From the NCBI GenBank assembly GCA_045133915.1, contig JBGUUX010000018.1, forward strand, positions 1 through 8,718: a DNA stretch of 8,718 bases, written 5' to 3'. The notes below the pieces were generated by a model. The model was not told the origin of the DNA and did not search any database. It saw only the letters and a program-made list of their open reading frames with translations. The position numbers and the translations under genes are program-made. This stretch comes from RGIG7300 sp045133915. Lineage in GTDB: Bacteria; Bacillota; Clostridia; Oscillospirales; CAG-272. Shown here in pieces: positions 1 to 8,625 of the stretch (within the stretch, counting starts at the first letter, position 1; every line of letters starts with the position of its first letter).

Positions 1-1076
1 AAAGACTTCTCCGCGCGATCTTCGGTGAAAAGGCACGTGAGGTTAGAGACACATCTCTCAAGCTTCCCCACGGTGAAAACGGTATCGTTGTAGACGTAAA
101 GGTATTCTCCCGTGAAAACGGAGACGACCTCTCCCCCGGAGTTAACAAGGTAGTAAGAGTTTATATCGCACAGAAGAGAAAGATCTCTGTCGGTGACAAG
201 ATGGCGGGCCGTCACGGTAACAAGGGTGTCGTTTCACGTATCCTTCCTCCCGAAGACATGCCCTTCCTTGCAGACGGTACTCCTCTTGATATCGTGCTTA
301 ACCCCCTGGGCGTTCCTTCCCGAATGAACATCGGTCAGGTGCTTGAAGTACATCTGGGTATCGCTGCAAAGCGTCTCGGCTGGAAGATCATGACCCCCGT
401 GTTCGACGGTGCAAACGAGCAGGATATTGCAAACTGTCTTGAGATGGCAGGTATGAACCGCAACGGTAAGAGCATCCTTTACGATGGCCGTACAGGTGAG
501 CCCTTTGATAACCCTGTTACAGTTGGTATCATGTACTACCTCAAGCTCCATCACCTGGTTGACGATAAGATCCACGCAAGATCTACAGGTCCCTACTCTC
601 TCGTTACACAGCAGCCTCTGGGCGGTAAGGCTCAGTTCGGCGGTCAGCGTTTCGGTGAGATGGAGGTTTGGGCTCTTGAGGCATACGGTGCAGCATACAC
701 CCTTCAGGAGATCCTTACCGTTAAGTCTGACGACGTTACAGGACGTGTTAAGACCTACGAGGCTATCGTTAAGGGCGAGAACATCCCCAACCCCGGTGTT
801 CCCGAATCCTTCAAGGTACTTCTTAAGGAGCTCCAGTCTCTCTGTCTTGACGTTCGTGTTCTTGATAAGAACGGCGACGAGATCGAGCTCTCCACCCTCG
901 GTGACGAGGAAGACGATATTCCTACCTACGTTGCTCAGGAAGATCTGGGTGAAATGGTAGAAACCGACGATATGTTCGACGCATCCATCGAGGAGCATGC
1001 AGAAGAAGGCGACGACGATGATTTCGGCTTCGACTTTGAGGAAGCTTACGATGACGGCGACTATGATGAAGAATAA
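1..1076 (+). CDS. rpoB: DNA-directed RNA polymerase beta subunit, C-terminal part (5' end outside window)
   Basis: This is the last 357 codons of the beta subunit of RNA polymerase, read from base 3; the gene runs in from the left edge. Beta forms one pincer and much of the catalytic pocket of the cytoplasmic enzyme. The translation begins RLLRAIFGEKAREVRDTS and carries the conserved stretch MAGRHGNKGVVSRILPPEDM at bases 201-260, then the near-invariant GGKAQFGGQRFGEMEVWALE and YTLQEILTVKSDD segments that clamp onto beta-prime. The protein ends in a strongly acidic tail of about 55 residues, rich in Asp and Glu, of the kind seen in Firmicute beta subunits and absent from E. coli. It closes with tandem TAA TAA stops; the second overlaps the rpoC ribosome binding site. 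The in-frame ATG at 201 is an internal Met, not a start, because conserved beta sequence continues upstream of it. Identification is secure. Confidence 0.98.
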   Translation, partial: RLLRAIFGEKAREVRDTSLKLPHGENGIVVDVKVFSRENGDDLSPGVNKVVRVYIAQKRKISVGDKMAGRHGNKGVVSRILPPEDMPFLADGTPLDIVLNPLGVPSRMNIGQVLEVHLGIAAKRLGWKIMTPVFDGANEQDIANCLEMAGMNRNGKSILYDGRTGEPFDNPVTVGIMYYLKLHHLVDDKIHARSTGPYSLVTQQPLGGKAQFGGQRFGEMEVWALEAYGAAYTLQEILTVKSDDVTGRVKTYEAIVKGENIPNPGVPESFKVLLKELQSLCLDVRVLDKNGDEIELSTLGDEEDDIPTYVAQEDLGEMVETDDMFDASIEEHAEEGDDDDFGFDFEEAYDDGDYDEE

Positions 1077-1077
1077 T

Positions 1078-1086
1078 AAGGAGGAG
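1078..1086 (+). promoter_or_regulatory. Ribosome binding site of rpoC
   Basis: AAGGAGGAG is an almost perfect Shine-Dalgarno sequence, 8 bases before the rpoC ATG. It starts inside the second stop codon of rpoB, so the genes are very probably translated from one message. It fixes the rpoC start at 1095. Confidence 0.9.
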
Positions 1087-1094
1087 AAGTAAAT

Positions 1095-4634
<3,540 letters not shown>

Positions 4635-4654
4635 AACACTAAAAGGCATCCGAA

Positions 4655-4683
4655 GAGGCACCTTCCCCAAAGGAAGGTGCCTC
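4655..4683 (+). terminator. Strong hairpin after rpoC, possible terminator or repeat element
   Basis: A perfect 12-bp stem (4655-4666 with 4672-4683, arm GAGGCACCTTCC) around a 5-base CCAAA loop, 20 bases after the rpoC stop. Position and stability suit a transcription terminator for the rpoBC operon. It lacks the T-run of an intrinsic terminator, being followed by AGTTATATT, so it may instead be a processing or 3'-protection hairpin, or the first member of the hairpin cluster that follows. Confidence 0.55.
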
Positions 4684-4684
4684 A

Positions 4685-4858
4685 GTTATATTCGCCTAAA
4701 GGCGAGTTATATTGCTTCGCAGTTATATGATGCTTCGCATCGTTATATTGTCCTTCGGACAGTTTGATTGGCGAATATAATATAACGAAAGCCGTAAGGC
4801 TTTCATATAACTTGACCGTAGGTCAAATATAACTGCAAACGATAGTTTGTAATATAAC
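4685..4858. repeat. Array of small hairpins punctuated by GTTATAT / ATATAAC
   Basis: Four copies of GTTATAT start at 4685, 4706, 4722 and 4742. Four copies of its reverse complement ATATAAC start at 4780, 4805, 4827 and 4852. Between the 7-mers lie short palindromes of different sequence: 4692-4705 (TCGCC, loop TAAA), 4713-4721 (TGC, loop TTC), 4729-4741 (GATGC, loop TTC), 4749-4761 (TGTCC, loop TTC), 4787-4804 (GAAAGCC, loop GTAA), 4812-4826 (TTGACC, loop GTA) and 4834-4851 (TGCAAAC with one G-T pair, loop GATA). The stem sequences differ but each stays self-complementary, while the 7-mer is constant. Left-half 7-mers can pair with right-half 7-mers, giving a multi-armed fold of the whole segment. 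I do not recognise this as a named element. It does not code for protein. Its role could be a repeat cluster, a structured RNA or a protein-binding array. Confidence 0.8.
4686..4780. repeat. 11-bp inverted repeat enclosing the left half of the hairpin array
   Basis: TTATATTCGCC at 4686-4696 is exactly complementary to GGCGAATATAA at 4770-4780. This pairing competes with the local hairpin at 4692-4705 because it uses the same TCGCC arm, so the left half of the array has two alternative folds. Confidence 0.7.
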
Positions 4859-4890
4859 TTGAACTTGTCGAAAACAATACATTTTTTATT

Positions 4891-4907
4891 ATGCGTAATG
4901 CGTAATT
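4891..4907. repeat. Tandem 7-mer ATGCGTA
   Basis: Two full copies of ATGCGTA (4891-4897 and 4898-4904) followed by a partial ATT. A comparable tandem 7-mer, TTTTGCA twice at 8634-8647, occurs in the other hairpin-rich intergenic region of this window. Confidence 0.6.
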
Positions 4908-4915
4908 AAAGGAAT

Positions 4916-4941
4916 AAACCCGTTGCGAAAGCAACGGGTTT
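4916..4941 (-). terminator. GAAA-tetraloop terminator of the sensor kinase operon
   Basis: A perfect 11-bp stem (4916-4926 with 4931-4941, arm AAACCCGTTGC) closed by a GAAA loop on the plus strand. It lies 18 bases beyond the stop codon of the minus-strand kinase gene. Read on the minus strand it is followed by a moderately T-rich stretch; on the plus strand too the stem ends in TTT. It may therefore also act as a backstop for rpoBC transcription. It is the best terminator candidate between the convergent operons. Confidence 0.75.
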
Positions 4942-4959
4942 CTGCTATTTGTTAGTATA

Positions 4960-6273
4960 TTATAACGTACTCAGATCCACCATAGGCAGAGAAGTGTGAA
5001 CGCAGAACTTTCTGCCCTCTTCATAGAACTGCATCATACCGTCGTACTTATCCACTATGCACTGCATACTCTTGATACCGTAGCCGTGATGGTTGGAATC
5101 CTTTTTTGTGGATATAAGCTTGGGATTGGTCTTTAATACCGATTTTGGCACGGTGTTTTTGCATATGATATTCAAATAATATCCGTTTACCGCAAAGGAT
5201 ATCTCTATCTGCTTGTGCTTGCTGCCCTCGGCACCTCTGACGGCGTTGCTGAGCATATTTCCAAGTAGTGACGATATATCCATCGGGTCTATATAATCGC
5301 ACTCTGCGTACTCTCCCGATACTATAAAGAATATATCTCTGTTATCCGTCATATAGGAGTCTATTATATAATCTATTACACGGTTGTTGGTGTGGCAGAT
5401 ATGCTCGGTCTTTTCTAACTCTGCCTGTTTTTCGGATATGTATTTTTCAACGTCGTCATATCTGTGTTCTTCCAAAAAACAGTTGATACTTACCAGATGG
5501 TCTCTGATATCGTGTCTTGTTATCCGGAGCTGCTCATACATCCTGCCAAGCTCTCTGTATCTTTCTTCCTCTAACTCATTTCGCTTTTTTAGCATATCCA
5601 ACTCAAGCTGAGCGGAGACGTTATCCACAGATCTGCGGAACCATAGTACTGCAAGAATATTGAGTATCGCTAACGCCAAAATGACCGATATGATAAGCAC
5701 AGAATATTTGGCAGTGTCAAAATCTATACCCAACTGTATAAATATATACAGAGTTACAATGGTGACACAAGGGAAAAGCAGATATAAGAGCAGATCGTAA
5801 AAGGAAAAGTGAGTTTTGATAGTAAATATTCTTACAAGTATCAACAGAATAGCGGTCATTACTACCTTGCACAGTAATATGTATAAATATCTTCCCATAT
5901 AAGAGTTATTGATTATATCTTGAATATTAACTGAAAGAATATTTCCAAGGGAGAATATTACAAGTGTGTTGACGATTATCATTACTACATTAAATAATAG
6001 TGATGACATTATTCTGTTTATGAATTTACCTGTTTTAATTGTCAGACTGTATGAAAACAGTATTACAAATAATACTAACGAAAGTATTACCGTAAGCATT
6101 ACCATCACATTGGCAAAATAAGTAAAAAGATTTGTTACTGCATACAAAAGCGCTACGGTAGGGAAAAAGAATTTACTTTCTTTTATATTACCACCGCAGA
6201 GCTTCATTACAAACCATACGCCGATAGCAGAATCGTATAAAGTCGCAATCTGTTCGATAAGTATCCCCATCAT
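4960..6273 (-). CDS. Membrane sensor histidine kinase, AgrC-like GHKL (HPK10) family
   Basis: A 437-residue sensor kinase that probably phosphorylates the response regulator encoded just upstream. The first 212 residues are very hydrophobic, with six or seven probable membrane helices (about 36-56, 56-78, 87-110, 127-149, 158-181 and 189-211, plus a weak one near 5-25), as in peptide-sensing AgrC/BlpH-type kinases. A charged, coiled-coil-like linker (220-250) leads to RHDIRDHL, with H254 the expected phosphoacceptor. The ATP-binding domain shows the N box LLGNMLSNAVRGA (337-349, N343) and the glycine box HGYGIKSM (396-403). The usual Asp before the N-box Asn is Ser here (S342). The start overlaps the regulator stop in ATGA, and AAAGG lies 6 bases upstream of the ATG; a second Met follows immediately. 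The signal is unknown, as no AgrB or AgrD homologue is present in the window. Confidence 0.92.
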   Translation of the reverse strand: MMGILIEQIATLYDSAIGVWFVMKLCGGNIKESKFFFPTVALLYAVTNLFTYFANVMVMLTVILSLVLFVILFSYSLTIKTGKFINRIMSSLLFNVVMIIVNTLVIFSLGNILSVNIQDIINNSYMGRYLYILLCKVVMTAILLILVRIFTIKTHFSFYDLLLYLLFPCVTIVTLYIFIQLGIDFDTAKYSVLIISVILALAILNILAVLWFRRSVDNVSAQLELDMLKKRNELEEERYRELGRMYEQLRITRHDIRDHLVSINCFLEEHRYDDVEKYISEKQAELEKTEHICHTNNRVIDYIIDSYMTDNRDIFFIVSGEYAECDYIDPMDISSLLGNMLSNAVRGAEGSKHKQIEISFAVNGYYLNIICKNTVPKSVLKTNPKLISTKKDSNHHGYGIKSMQCIVDKYDGMMQFYEEGRKFCVHTSLPMVDLSTL

Positions 6274-7001
6274 ACGTTACCTTTTCCTCTCATAAATTCA
6301 ATGTATTTTCCCTTGATATCTCGTATGTGTTTTTTTGCGGCCAGCAGTCTTTGATTATTTGACATCAGAATCTCTCCTTCCTGCACGGCGGTTATATGTC
6401 TTAAATTGACGAGGGTCCCGGAGTTTATCTTGACAAACATATGTCCCTTAAACTGTTCAGATAATTCGTTTATATTCGCCCTGTATCTGTATCTGTCGTC
6501 TACCGTTACCACGCTTATGTAGTTAGAGTCCTTTTCCTTCTCCATATACAGGATGCGCTGTATGTTTATCTTGGTACAGTCGTTACGGTTGGTTATGGTA
6601 AGATATTCGTCAGCTGACAATAACTTCTCAAGGGCGGATATCACCGCCTCCTCCAATTCTTCTTCAAGAGCATTCTTTCTGATAAAACGGAAAGGGTTAA
6701 ACTTAAGGGAATGAAAAACGTAGTTTTCGTAGCTTGTGACAAAGATTATCAGGGTCTCGGGATAATCTTCATAGAAACGCCGCGCTACTTCCAAGCCGTT
6801 TATCTCAGGCATAGTAATATCAAGGAAAAGTATATCTATACGTTTGTTTTCAGCATATTTTAATAGCTTTTCAGCGGGATATATGTAACTGCAGTCAAAA
6901 TCTATATTACCGAAATTACTGCTTCTTGGTATCAGTATGTTTATCTTTTTAACTAATGTTTCCGCAAATGTTTTGTTGTCATCACATACGACTATGTTCA
7001 T
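6270..7001 (-). CDS. LytTR-family response regulator, AgrA-like
   Basis: A 243-residue cytoplasmic transcription regulator, partner of the overlapping sensor kinase. The receiver domain (about 1-120) has the acidic pair D7 and D8, the phosphoacceptor D61 in LFLDITMPEING, T89 in FVTSYE and K109 in RFIRKN. The DNA-binding LytTR domain (about 133-240) shows YLTITNRND, ILYMEKEKDSNYI, FVKINSGTLVNLRHI and AAKKHIRDIKGKYIEFM. The segment usually reading HRSYLVN is NSGTLVN here, which may go with an unusual DNA target. I chose ATG at 7001 because GGGGGAG (7008-7014) lies 6 bases upstream; a TTG 15 bases further out falls on that ribosome site and is unlikely to be used. A strong promoter lies about 30 bases upstream. 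Its likely targets are the tandem TGGGAT sites at 7114-7229, between this gene and the divergent SLH gene. Confidence 0.94.
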   Translation of the reverse strand: MNIVVCDDNKTFAETLVKKINILIPRSSNFGNIDFDCSYIYPAEKLLKYAENKRIDILFLDITMPEINGLEVARRFYEDYPETLIIFVTSYENYVFHSLKFNPFRFIRKNALEEELEEAVISALEKLLSADEYLTITNRNDCTKINIQRILYMEKEKDSNYISVVTVDDRYRYRANINELSEQFKGHMFVKINSGTLVNLRHITAVQEGEILMSNNQRLLAAKKHIRDIKGKYIEFMRGKGNV

Positions 7002-7037
7002 AATATTCTCCCCCAAAATTGAATTTAGGTATAAATG

Positions 7038-7066
7038 ATTATATCATATACCGTAATTGTTATCAA
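7038..7066 (-). promoter_or_regulatory. Sigma-A-type promoter of the regulator-kinase operon
   Basis: On the minus strand, TTGATA (7066-7061) is followed by exactly 17 bases and then a perfect TATAAT (7043-7038). The transcript would start near 7031, leaving a leader of about 30 bases before the ATG at 7001. The near-consensus boxes suggest basal expression without an activator. Confidence 0.8.
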
Positions 7067-7082
7067 TATTTATCTACAATAT

Positions 7083-7092
7083 ATTCTATACC
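7083..7092 (-). promoter_or_regulatory. Possible second, activator-dependent -10 box of the regulator operon
   Basis: Minus-strand GGTATAGAAT contains TATAGA (7090-7085). Its distance from the nearest TGGGAT operator half-site matches, to within 1-2 bases, the distance between the mirror-image operator and the TATACT box of the SLH gene. There is no recognisable -35 box, as expected for an activated promoter. This is inferred from geometry only. Confidence 0.3.
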
Positions 7093-7113
7093 TTAAAACA
7101 GGAATGTCGTTCA

Positions 7114-7146
7114 AAATGGGATAGAATACGATGAATTTGGGATTTT
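7114..7146 (+). promoter_or_regulatory. Predicted LytTR operator 1 (tandem TGGGAT half-sites)
   Basis: TGGGAT occurs at 7117-7122 and 7138-7143, with starts exactly 21 bp apart. The longer half-sites are AAATGGGATA and TTTGGGAT. It matches operator 2, read on the other strand, at 24 of 33 positions, with the mismatches concentrated between the half-sites. It lies upstream of the regulator operon. Binding by the neighbouring LytTR regulator is inferred from the two-helical-turn spacing and the location. Confidence 0.65.
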
Positions 7147-7196
7147 GGTGGCTTCAGGAATATACATTTTATATTTTTGTTCGTTTTGTATTTCAT

Positions 7197-7229
7197 AATA
7201 TCCCAAAAAAGATGCATTTTATCCCATTT
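7197..7229 (-). promoter_or_regulatory. Predicted LytTR operator 2 (mirror image of operator 1)
   Basis: On the minus strand TGGGAT lies at 7226-7221 and 7205-7200, again exactly 21 bp apart. Relative to the predicted SLH start point near 7266, the half-sites fall at about -42 and -63. That is where LytTR activators bind when they replace a weak -35 box. Target and role are inferred. Confidence 0.65.
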
Positions 7230-7250
7230 GCTAAAATTCCGGAAATAACT

Positions 7251-7259
7251 TGCTATACT
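7251..7259 (+). promoter_or_regulatory. Extended -10 promoter of the SLH protein gene
   Basis: TGCTATACT is an extended -10 element (TGn plus TATACT, 5 of 6 consensus bases). No good -35 hexamer stands 16-18 bases upstream, fitting dependence on an activator bound at operator 2. The start near 7266 would give a leader of about 45 bases ending in the ribosome site AGAAAGGA. Confidence 0.6.
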
Positions 7260-7311
7260 GATACCAGAGAATTCTCCTAATGAATAAATCAAAACAGAAA
7301 GGAAAAATGTT

Positions 7312-8397
7312 ATGAAAACTATGAAAAAATTATCTGCACTTATTTTGTCCTGTGCACTGTTGATCGGCGGTGCGTTGTGTGTGAAAGCAGAAGATCCCAC
7401 ACTCCCCTTCAATGATCTTGTAGAGGATGCTTGGTACACCTCGGGTATCGAGTATGTATACGAAAACGGTATTATGTCGGGTATGGGCAATAATAAGTTT
7501 GCTCCCTCAGAAAACGTAACACGTGAACAGATCATGCAGGTGTTGGTTACTCTTGAATATCCCCAGCCCCACGCTTACAACGGTAATAGCGGATTTGATG
7601 ACGTTAAGATAGGTCAGTGGTATTCCCACGCTATCACGTGGGCTAAAGCATATAATATTACAAGTGGTGTGAGTGAAAACATCTTTGGTTTAGGTCAGGC
7701 TGTTACCCGTGAACAGTTAGCTACTTTTATTAAGAATTACTTAGTCCATACAGGTACTGATGTAAAGATCGAAGGTAGTCTTGAAGCTTTTGAAGATGCG
7801 GATAAGGTATCTGACTGGGCAAAGGACGGTATGATATTCTGTGTTGCAAACGGAATTATTCAGGGCAAGAGCGAAACTACACTTGATCCCAAGGGATATG
7901 CTACCAGAGCAGAGCTTGCACAGATGCTTTCTCAGTTCCTTGAGGCTGGTTTCCTTTACCGTGTAACATTTGATGATAACGGTGCGGACAGTTGTTCTGT
8001 TGGTTTTAAGTATATTGCACCCGGTACAACCTTCGGTAACCTTGCTTATGCAGAAAAGGAAGGTTTTACGTACGGTGGCTGGTGGTATGGTGATACAAAG
8101 CTCGAGAACGATACTGTATTAGACGTATCCGAACATATAACGGTCACTGTACTCTGGGGAGATATCAGACTTAATTTTCATCCTAACGGTGGAGAATGTG
8201 ACGAATTATCAAAAGCGGTCAATAAAGGTGAAGCTGTAGGTGAACTTCCTGTACCTACAAGAGATGGATATACCTTTGAGGGTTGGCTTTATGAAAACGG
8301 CGAAGAATCTTATATAGTTACTGACGAAAGCGTGATTGAAAAAGAAGGTGTATACATTCTCACAGCACAGTGGGCTCCTGTAGAGGTTGCAGAATAA
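7312..8397 (+). CDS. Secreted SLH-domain surface protein with two InlB-type beta-grasp repeats
   Basis: A 361-residue exported protein. Residues 1-26 form a signal peptide: KTMKK, a hydrophobic core, and a likely cleavage after VKA. Three SLH domains follow (about 32-78, 92-142 and 158-210), each ending in the TRAE-like motif that grips secondary cell-wall polymer: VTREQ at 69-73, VTREQ at 131-135 and ATRAE at 197-201. The C-terminal part holds two Listeria-Bacteroides type repeats (about 216-283 and 286-355), recognisable by VTFDDNG...GFTYGGWW...TVTVLWG and LNFHPNGG...GYTFEGWLY...LTAQWA. No LPXTG anchor or catalytic domain is seen, so it is probably a wall-bound structural or adhesion protein; the ligand is unknown. 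The start is supported by AGAAAGGA 8 bases upstream; a second Met at codon 4 is less well placed. It is transcribed divergently from the regulator operon, which probably controls it. It stands as a single gene, closed by the hairpin at 8430-8462. Confidence 0.93.
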   Translation: MKTMKKLSALILSCALLIGGALCVKAEDPTLPFNDLVEDAWYTSGIEYVYENGIMSGMGNNKFAPSENVTREQIMQVLVTLEYPQPHAYNGNSGFDDVKIGQWYSHAITWAKAYNITSGVSENIFGLGQAVTREQLATFIKNYLVHTGTDVKIEGSLEAFEDADKVSDWAKDGMIFCVANGIIQGKSETTLDPKGYATRAELAQMLSQFLEAGFLYRVTFDDNGADSCSVGFKYIAPGTTFGNLAYAEKEGFTYGGWWYGDTKLENDTVLDVSEHITVTVLWGDIRLNFHPNGGECDELSKAVNKGEAVGELPVPTRDGYTFEGWLYENGEESYIVTDESVIEKEGVYILTAQWAPVEVAE

Positions 8398-8429
8398 TAC
8401 GCTGACAGAAAATTATGAATACAGAAACG

Positions 8430-8462
8430 TAAACAGCCTTCCCTAACTGGGAAGGCTGTTTA
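8430..8462 (+). terminator. Terminator of the SLH protein gene
   Basis: A 14-bp perfect stem (8430-8443 with 8449-8462, arm core AAACAGCCTTCCC) around a 5-base TAACT loop, 32 bases after the stop codon. The descending arm ends in TTTAGCACTCTT, a weak T-rich tail, so termination is likely but the T-run is not ideal. Confidence 0.8.
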
Positions 8463-8468
8463 GCACTC
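8460..8468 (+). other. Isolated perfect CIRCE half-site
   Basis: TTAGCACTC is the exact left arm of the CIRCE consensus. It overlaps the end of the SLH terminator and starts 84 bp before the left arm of the full operator. There is no GAGTGCTAA 9 bases downstream, so it is not a complete operator. It may be a remnant, an auxiliary half-site or coincidence. Confidence 0.35.
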
Positions 8469-8503
8469 TTAATAAATAATTAACAAAAGATTGCGCAAAA
8501 CTA

Positions 8504-8532
8504 TTGACATAAAGGCGCAATAGTGGTAAATT
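8504..8532 (+). promoter_or_regulatory. Heat-shock promoter (sigma-A type) under CIRCE control
   Basis: A perfect TTGACA (8504-8509), 17 bases, then TAAATT (8527-8532, 4 of 6 consensus bases). The predicted start near 8539 lies immediately before the CIRCE element, the usual layout for HrcA-repressed promoters. The -35 box sits within two overlapping inverted repeats, ACTATTG/CAATAGT (8500-8506 and 8518-8524) and ATTGCGC/GCGCAAT (8490-8496 and 8515-8521), which might bind another regulator. Confidence 0.8.
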
Positions 8533-8543
8533 ATATTCATAGT

Positions 8544-8570
8544 TTAGCACTTGGGTGCGCTGAGTGCTAA
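8544..8570 (+). promoter_or_regulatory. CIRCE operator (HrcA repressor binding site)
   Basis: TTAGCACTT, 9 bases (GGGTGCGCT), then GAGTGCTAA. This is the CIRCE consensus TTAGCACTC-N9-GAGTGCTAA with one difference (C to T in the last base of the left arm). HrcA binds CIRCE and represses groESL or hrcA-grpE-dnaK operons at normal temperature. Which operon follows cannot be seen, because the window ends 148 bases later without a convincing coding start. Confidence 0.92.
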
Positions 8571-8599
8571 AAAGAACAAAAAGCAGTTGGTTAAATGAA

Positions 8600-8625
8600 G
8601 AAATTTGTTCAAAAGAACAAATTTC
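8600..8625 (+). other. Perfect 11-bp leader hairpin
   Basis: 8600-8610 (GAAATTTGTTC) pairs with 8615-8625 around an AAAA loop, 30 bases after CIRCE and inside the predicted heat-shock leader. The loop-side 11-mer AAAAGAACAAA (8611-8621) also occurs at 8570-8580, so TTTGTTC (8604-8610) could pair either forward or backward. There is no T-run after it, so a simple terminator is doubtful. Function unknown. Confidence 0.5.

Noticed and set aside
4685..4858. CRISPR array
   Set aside because: The repeats are only 7 bases, they switch to reverse complement halfway, the inserts are palindromes of 9-18 bases, and no cas gene is present.
7002..7016. TTG at 7016 as the start of the response regulator
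   Set aside because: The TTG overlaps the GGGGGAG ribosome site that is ideally placed for the ATG at 7001, and the receiver domain begins right at MNIVVCDD.
7086..7196. 36-codon minus-strand ORF (basic peptide starting MKYKTNKN) as a possible signal peptide gene for the kinase
   Set aside because: It spans both predicted operators, has only a weak ribosome site, and lacks a leader or an AgrD-like acidic tail. Operator structure explains the conservation pattern better.
8607..8618. GTTC-AAAA-GAAC as a LexA/DinR box
   Set aside because: The Firmicute SOS box is GAAC-N4-GTTC; here the half-sites are in the opposite order.
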